This document shows, in pieces, positions 57,263 through 64,000 of a stretch of 64,000 bases of DNA. Source of the DNA: Monocercomonoides exilis (lineage: Eukaryota > Preaxostyla > Oxymonadida > Polymastigidae). The stretch spans positions 621,001-685,000 of the forward strand of contig LSRY02000038.1 in assembly GCA_001643675.2 (NCBI GenBank), read 5' to 3'. Each line of letters starts with the position of its first letter. The first letter of the stretch is position 1. The notes under the pieces are model-generated. The model made no database searches, had not been told where the DNA came from, and saw only the letters and a list, made by a program, of their open reading frames with translations. The position numbers and the translations under genes were made by a program.

Positions 57263-59279
57263 GGGTAATTGTTTTATAGAAACAAAAATTTTAATTATTA
57301 GTTTTTTCAAACCCGCTTTTCGAATTTTAATAATTGTATAAAGTATATAAAGAAAAGTCTGTAATTAGAATTTCAGACTAAATACCCATAACTAATCTCT
57401 TATGGGGTGAGATGGAAATTTTAACTCCTCCATCTTTGATTAGTGCCTTCCCTGAGGAGATTAGGTAATAGCAACGGGGCTAATTAAGTTGGATTTCAAT
57501 CGAAAGTATTTTTTAAGTGTATTTTCATTTCAAAAGTATTTTCTTTTAAAAATATAAATTAGTTCATAACCAGAATATTTTTTGAAAAGAGTGTTATCAA
57601 AAATAAAAAAGAAAAAGGATAAATTAATATTCGAAATCAAATGATGTCATTTGATTACAGATGTTTCGAAAACCGTTTGGAACGAATGGCAACAATCGTT
57701 ATAAATAGAAAGGAAAGGATAGTTGATGCAGTGAATCTACATGAGTTCAGCCGTTCTACCATCAACAGAGCGATTACAGCTTTGGAAAATAAAAGGAAAG
57801 TTGGTAAAACAGGTCACCCAGAGCTACTAACAGATGAAGAAAAGAAAACAGTTGAGGAAGTCATTCGCTGTGAAAGTTCAAGTGGAGTGAGCATTTCTGT
57901 TTCTCAAATGAAACAATTGGTTTGTGTTATAATTTCTATTATTTTGATATTTAATAACTTCAATTTTTTAAAGATGGAATCAGTGCTAACTGACAGAAAA
58001 ATTCGAAGTGGAGAAGAAGAAAATCAGGAAAGTGAAAATATCAAAATCAACACCATATTCGTTTGTAAAACATAATCCAGATCTTAAAACATTTATTCCT
58101 TTCAACGTTGAAATTTAACTTTTATCTTTGTCAAACAATCAGCCTCTTCAACTTTTCTTTTCTCATCTTCAATCACTTCATGACTTTCACAAATATTCAC
58201 CATCTCTCTTCTATAACACTGATGAATCCTCTCTTTGCCTTTTTAACTCAACAAAAACGTACAGCTTCTCTATAAGATGTACCAGAAGGATATTCAACAG
58301 CACCGATAGACATGAGAAACACAACGCCTGTGGATGCAGCAGCTGCTTATGGTTTTTTTTTTGCCAAGTTTTATTCTTTGACCGTCAAAGAAATTACCAC
58401 AAGAAATGAAGGTCTTGCCCAGCCCACAGCTTCACGCCTGGGCAGACAATGATGGATGGATGACGGATGCATTGTTTGCCCGATATGCTGAAGAGATTCT
58501 ACTACCAGGAATCGTTCAAAGAAGATAATTACTCAATCAGAACGAAAATATAAGCTTGCCTTTTTGATTCACATCCTTCAAGAGCACAGAAAGTTCTGAG
58601 GCAAAAATTGGCAGATGCATCAATTGATGTTGTCACATTTATTCCACACAGCACTCATCTAACACCACTACTTAATTGCAGAGTTTTTGTTGTTTTTAAA
58701 AAATGTTTCAATTCCGATTATGTTGTTCCATCTTTTTCTTCAGTCTCTCTTCGACGAAAAGCAGTTGCAGATGCCCTGCCTCAGGCTTTACAAATAGTAT
58801 TGCTTCCTTCTACAATTCATTCTGCTTTAGAAAAGAGCGGCATGCCGTTAGGACAGTCGAATTCTGTTTTTGCAAAGTTACCTGAAACTCCTTCAGTTCA
58901 GCTGAAAAGAAAATCCCATTGGTTCAATTTCCATGGGAAAAATATTTCGGATCAATCATTTTTGGATGAATGGAAAGAATACAAAAAGATGAAAGAGGAG
59001 AAGAAAATTGATGATTCTATGGAAGAAAAAATAGAAAAAGATTTGTTTAATAAAGAGAATCCAAAAAAAAGAAAAATATTCACATCCCAAATTTTAAAAG
59101 ATGATAATTTTGAAGATGATAATGAACGAAGGAATACTAGAAAAAATATGAAAAGAGAATTAATGGATTATATTTACTATTGATTGTTGCATTTTTTCGA
59201 AAATCTCAACATGCGATTTATAAAAAATTATTCATTTTTATCAAAAAATTAAAACTATGTCCTGATAAAAAAATCACCC
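57263..59279 (+). mobile_element. pogo-like DNA transposon, copy 2
   Basis: 2017 bp flanked by TA (57261-57262, 59280-59281). The right end (CCTGATAAAAAAATCACCC) matches copy 1 well; the left end (GGGTAATTGTTTTATAG) is more diverged. The 5' leader at about 57375-57475 is conserved with copy 1 (TAATCTCTTATGGGG, GAGATTAGG, TAGCAACGGGGCT). Inserted within exon 2 of the helical-repeat pseudogene. Confidence 0.9.
57641..59183 (+). pseudogene. pogo/Tigger-type DDE transposase, copy 2, frameshifted
   Basis: Exon 1 57641-57919 (LHEFSRSTINRAITALENKR, EEVIRCESSSGVSISVSQMK), intron GTTTGT...AAAG (57920-57973), exon 2 starting MESVLTDRKIRSGEE. Soon after, an insertion near 58030 shifts the frame. Further pieces are FYNTDESSLCLF (first Asp), AWADNDGWMTDALFARY in another frame, FFDSHPSRAQ (second Asp intact but again out of frame), HLTPLLNCRVFVVFKK (third site degenerate: Asn instead of Asp), and a long open C-terminal part to 59183. 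Together with copy 1 it documents a family that is now inactive at both loci. Confidence 0.85.
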
Positions 59280-60284
59280 TAATGCATTTTGGCTCAGTGT
59301 ATTTTTTTGAATCAGACGAATTTATTTCAATTTGCACAACCCGTCTTTTGGAAGTTTCTCTGGATAAAAAGAAAAATGGAGAAACACATAAAGACGTTGT
59401 ATTTTCTTTCTGGCTTTGAGTAACAAGGAAAGAATTAAAGAATACATTCAATTCTTATTGAGAGATTTTAAACTTCTTATTTATTAAAAAAAACATTACG
59501 AACAATATTTTCTTCTTTAATGAGTAGGATATAGAACGAAGCTTTTTACACAAAAAATTGGATGAAGTCATAAAATATCATCAGAAATAACACAACCACA
59601 CTCACCTCGCCTATCATTCAGCTTGGCACATTCTCGTTGAGATATTATTTGAAGACAATGAATCAAGAATTAAATATGTGAACAAGTTGCATTTTGCGAG
59701 TGGAGTGACAGGAATTAGATGAGCTGTCGAAATGTGTTGATTGGCAGAAAAATGATAAAAAAATGAAAGAAATGACAGAATTATTCATTCTAGAAAGATG
59801 GAAGTCAACAATATACGAAATTCTCACTTATTTGATATACAAGATAAAGCAGAACAATCTAATATTTTGAGGCATCTTAAAAATATGCAGATTATTAAGG
59901 AGTCAACACAAACAGTTTTTCAGTTCATTCTTTCGCGTTTTTATTCCTCTGACAACGGTTAATGAGAAGCACGAAATTAACTTGCTGAAATTTGTTGTGG
60001 TTGATTTTTTCCTGGCTGAATTATTTCAACCAACAATGGATGACACACTTTCTGAAAGCTGTTTATCGTTTCAAGTTCAACTTCAGACAAATTTCATTTG
60101 GCGCCCCGAAGATTAAAAGGAAAAGAAGATAAATTATGCAATGAAAAAGGATATTTATTCTAAACTGGAAGAAGAAGGATATGAAGATGCAGCGTTTGGT
60201 TTTGAAAAATTGAGCATATTCAGTCAATTTACAGGGTTATTTGGCAACGCTCTTGGTTTGCTTTTTTTCTTTATCAATTAAACT

Positions 60285-61005
60285 TGAAGCTTTCTTCTCT
60301 CAGAATTATTATTTCTAATGTTATGCAGATTTTCTTGTTAAATATTCTCTTCTCTTATCTTTTTAAATGAGTCAAAAATGTTTAATGTTGTAAGATATTC
60401 TATGTTGCTTTATGTATCGAAAAGACTTTCTTTTTTGAAGTTTGTTTCCTTCATTCATTCTAAATCTATTGCATATTTTTCTTAAGAATTTATGAAAGAA
60501 TTTTTAAAATGTATTTGTTATTACAAAATTATATGTAGTTTTTGCTGTATGTTTTAATTATTATTGTTATAATGATTTTTTATTTTGCAATGAAAATGCC
60601 AAAAATCTATAAAAGTGCAGAATAATGTTTGTCAATAAAAAAAAAGACAAAAATTAAGAAACAGACAAAAAATAAAGATTAGATTAAATAACTTGTTAGT
60701 AATTCTTTGCACTCAATAAATCTTTCAATTTTCACGTAAATATTATTTAAATAATTTTTTATGAAAAAATAAAACTTAAAAACTATTCAAATATTAAATG
60801 AAGAATCAACTTGACAGGCATAAGCGCAAAATATGCCATCGAAAAATAAATAAATAAAATTTAAAATAAAAAGAAAAAAGAAAAAGAAAAAGAAAAAGAA
60901 AAGAAGAAAAGAAGAAAAGAAGAAAAGAAGAAAAGAAGAAAAGAAGAAAAGAAGAAAAGAAGAAAAGAAGAAAAGAAGAAAATAAAGCCCACATCCATCC
61001 AAATC
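60285..61005. other. AT-rich interval with a (GAAAA/GAAGAAAA)n tract
   Basis: No gene seen. At about 60870-60985 a run of AAAAG and AAAAGAAG units lies directly downstream of the 3' end of the minus-strand gene. Confidence 0.5.
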
Positions 61006-61009
61006 ACAC

Positions 61010-64000
61010 CTACACCAGCCCCGTTTTCCGCATAGCATTATACACTTGCCTCACATACATATTGTTCGAAGTCATTCCCCACGCTGCCAGTTCATCAATC
61101 CACCCACTCTCCTCCAAATCACACCTCAGCATGTTCCACGTTTCGGCAGGACTGTTAAACATCCACAACTCTCGTTTCATATAAAATTGCGCTTCTTTTT
61201 CTCCTTCACTAAAATTGCCTTCTTCCTCGTCATCCTTCTTGTTATTCACTCTACTCCATCTATTTTGGCCTTTCGTGCTGGTTATCGCAAACTTCCTCCT
61301 TTTCTGCTTTCTCTCGCCAATGTGTTCAGCATCGTAGTACTCAGTGTTGCTTCTCCTGTACATTTCGCAATTTGACACAAACGTAATCAAAACAGACAGA
61401 AGATTTGCAAAGTCATTCGTCATCTTCGATAACGAAAGCATCCTGCCATAGTCATAAACAGACGCTGGGGTGTATTGCTGTAACATAACAGTTGTGAATG
61501 GATTGTTTCTCTCTTCGGAATAAATTTCCTCTTCCTCTTCTTCTTCATAGCTCTTGCTACGCTTGTTCATCAAACGAGAAGAAAATGAATTCTCGCCGCT
61601 TTTAATCAAATAATTAGGATTTACTTCCGTTCCATCATTCTTTTCCTCCGCTTGTATATCTTCCGTTTCATTCTTTTCTTTTCCGTTTTTCTCTTTCATC
61701 ATTTCAAGAAACATCAATCTTTCCTCCTCTTCCTCTTCCTCTTCATCTCCCTCATATCTTTTTCTTCCACCTCCTTTACCACCTTCTTCTCCAACGGCAC
61801 ATCCATCCTCAAACACCACCCCTTCTTCTATTCGTTGCAACCCTTCCTTCAGCAAAGCAACCAGTTTCTCCGCAATACATCCCACCACCCCTTTCTCCAC
61901 CAGATGGCTCACTCGATCAAACTTCCTCATTACCCCTTTTGTCTCATCGTCATTCCTCAGCTGGTTCTTATCTACACACTCAAACCACAACCCATCCACA
62001 CAAATATGCTGCGGCTGCCTATTCAAATTTGCTCTGTTTGCTCTCATAGGGTCAGGAATAGGAACAACACGCACATATTCCATTGTTGGGCAGACAATTT
62101 CACAGAAAGGAACTCCAAAGTTGCTGAGGTTGTTAACAAGCTGCTGATACTCTGGGTGGACTAATTCGGGTGCTCTGATCAAATATGTCAGAGTGGCGCA
62201 GGCATTTTGGAGAACTGTATTGTTGACGGTGAGATTCCTGCTCCTTCTTGAATAGCGACTCGGATGGGAAACTGGGCGATGCGGCAAACACGAAGAAGAA
62301 GAAGAGGAAGAGGAAGAAGACGATGATGTAGAAGACGAAGAATAAGAAAAAGATAATAAATTCCTTTCACTCGACGCGCAAGCCGAACATCCTTCTTCCC
62401 CACCACATTCCTGCTCTCCTTCCAAATGGTACATTGCATAAGGAGGCAAGCTGTCTAAGATAGACACAACATTCTCTGCAATTCCACTTCGAATGCAATC
62501 ATCGAAGAAGAAGTACCTTCGATTTACCACTCGCATATCAGTGGTGTTGTATACATGCATCAGTACTTGCGACAGAACAGCAAGGGACAAGGAAGAATTG
62601 AGGGAGTTTATCATCTTCTGGTAGAATAAGTCAGATGCTGATGGATGATGATTGGGAAGTGAATGTGCATTGTTATTGCAAAGATTAATACACAATTCTT
62701 CTTCTTCTTCTTCTACTACTACTACTTCTTCTTCTTTGCTTTTATCTTTGCATTTTTCTTTTTCTTCATTGCCTTCTTTTGATTCTTTGCAATTCTTTTT
62801 GTTTTGCCCATTCTCTCCTTCTTCTGCCACATAGTTTCTTCTCCAAACAGAAAACGGATTTGCTCCAGGCATAAATTGCCTAAACAAAGGCAAATTAAAC
62901 AACGAAAGTGTGTTTTTATGCTGTGTCAAAGCCAACAACCACTCGCTTTCTGCTCTTTGTGGAACCGATGAAAGGAAAGAACTCAGTTCAGTATAAGGAA
63001 ATGAGTGGATGAGAATGTCGTATACGCTCATTATCCCGCTGGCTGACATTTGATAGAGCAAGAACATACACATGCTTTTGAAGAGGATGATGCCAGGCTG
63101 TTTAGCGATTGATTCACTGAAAGTAAGGAAAAAAAAAAAGAAAAGAAAAAAGGAAAAAAAAAAAAAATAATCATAAGGCAAATATGCATATATATATAAA
63201 GAAAGGGAAAGAAAGTAGGAAAGTAGGAAAGAAGGAAAGAAAAGAGAATTAATTTAAAGGTTTAAAAAAAAAAGTAAAAATATTATCAAAAGCAAATAAA
63301 ATATTGGAAAATTGAAAAAAAAAAACTTGTAAATCAAAGCAAATATTCTCCCCCCAAAAAAATTTAAAATAATAAAATATAAAATTAAACAGTTCTTTCT
63401 ATCAACACACCTTCCCCCCTCACATCTCTTGCACAGCCCCACCAGAATTTTCACAATCAGCTTGCACATTCCTGATGACGCCATCAAATCCCAGTTCTTG
63501 CTATTGCTTCCCAAAACCAGATAGCTCTGCAGTGCGAGAAATTGCATTGTTCTGTCATTCTCCTCAAACACTTCAGAAAGCGAGACAAAGATTGGGAATG
63601 TTTGCACAGGAACCAATCTCCCAATGTGCAGAAAAGCTAAAGCAAACAAAATATACATCTTTGCCTCTGAAAGAATGCTGATTTTGTCTTCTTCTGCTGC
63701 CAATTGGCTAATTTGCATTGATTTCTCATCTTTCGCCTTTGATTCACGAATATCTGATTGAATATGAGCATATTGCTTCAACCTCTGCAGCCTCATATCA
63801 AAAGCATAGAATATCTGCACCAGTTTCATCACCTCATCTCCATTCACAATGTGTTCTAGAGAATTCTGCTCATTTCTTTGGATGAATGGAATAAGCTGCA
63901 AAGAATTGACTGCCCGAAGAAGTGCCTTTGTAAGTATCAGAATCATTTGAGGGTCTTTTGCAGTGATTGGAGGTTGAATGGGAATTGATTGGTAGCAGAA
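61010..64000 (-). CDS. large unidentified protein, 3' part (5' end beyond the window)
   Basis: The first exon visible here is open from the right edge (64000) to 63411, the intron is 63410-63118 (GTGTGT...TTTCAG), and the last exon is 63117-61010 ending in TAG. The junction keeps frame (EGG, then SESIAKQPGIILFKSM). Visible parts are helical: LLRAVNSLQLIPFIQRNE, MYILFALAFLHIGRLVPVQT, MQFLALQSYLVLGS, IIKILVGL-like segments, YDILIHSFPYTELSSFLSSV, QNACATLTYLIRAPELVHPE, plus two acidic low-complexity insertions (EEVVVVEEEEEEL; DEEEEEEEERLMFLEM) and a Ser run. ARM/HEAT-type organisation is likely. I cannot name the family. About 900 residues are inside the window; the C-terminus is RQVYNAMRKTGLV. 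Confidence 0.75.

Larger units (their letters stand above)
56915..60280 (+). pseudogene. helical-repeat (ARM-like) family pseudogene split by a pogo-like element
   Basis: Left of the transposon, exon-2 pieces are recognisable: DLVFELELCKAVMQMQKI (56915-56975), EMNEQDFSDSSTDGLIEKLE (about 57000) and MEEKKLNDLRECYL ending at 57262. Right of it the frame continues from 59280: HFGSVYFFESDEFISICTTR and LLEVSLDKKKNGETHKDVV, matching ...CECYFILS...SICVPCLLKAALNKEE of the intact genes. With one TA counted once, the codon at the junction (CTA) is in frame. Exon 3 remnants follow at about 59530-60280 (KLDEVIKYHQK, TAA, HTHLAYHSAWHILVEILFED; LDELSKCVDWQKND; final KLEEEGYEDAAFGFEKL). Many further stops and frameshifts. 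Confidence 0.8.

Overview
The window is AT-rich nuclear DNA of a unicellular eukaryote. Several genes carry spliceosomal introns whose exons I could join in frame. There are no bacterial-type operons, and much of the sequence is simple repeats, transposons and dead genes. The protein families point to a metamonad, most likely an oxymonad such as Monocercomonoides: right-handed beta-helix surface-type proteins with one C-terminal membrane helix, a multicopy helical-repeat family with a fixed three-exon structure, a SPRY-like protein and LRR proteins. The oxymonad assignment is inference from remembered family resemblance. Intact genes use TAA, TAG and TGA as stops and only CAA/CAG for Gln.

Layout. 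1-19 kb is mostly decayed: a broken gene (minus, 440-2536) and its more degraded paralogue (plus, 13.3-13.9 kb), a relic at 3.85-4.5 kb, a beta-helix ORF (5.0-6.4 kb) inside a pair of inverted 113-bp repeats, one intact helical-repeat gene (8.7-10.2 kb), a Merlin-type transposase with one stop codon (10.7-11.8 kb), a 30-residue-repeat gene with one stop (14.9-15.7 kb) and a frameshifted beta-helix gene (17.3-18.9 kb). 20-27 kb holds a dead copy of the helical-repeat family, a palindrome with two equal 407-bp arms, and two convergent family members that share a near-identical tract of about 715-755 bp.

27-37 kb is a transposon island: a foldback element, an intron-containing pogo-like element, two MITEs inserted end to end at TA sites, a short MITE, and two nested foldback elements whose arms are arrays of a ~22-bp motif. 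Two intact membrane-anchored beta-helix-type genes sit here (32.5-33.8 and 37.3-38.7 kb); the second ends directly in a poly(A) tract and may be a retrocopy.

39.6-54.8 kb is the conserved gene core: a small three-exon gene, a myeloid leukemia factor (MLF) homologue, and a divergent pair 134 bp apart, namely a nine-exon helical-repeat/Ser-rich/SPRY-like protein (977 aa) and a five-exon LRR/coiled-coil protein (2020 aa). 55-60 kb contains another foldback element and a helical-repeat pseudogene cut in two by a second pogo-like element. 61-64 kb is the 3' part of a large unidentified gene that leaves the window.

Resolved introns mostly start GTNTGN (GTTTGT, GTGTGA, GTATGC and similar) rather than GTAAGT.
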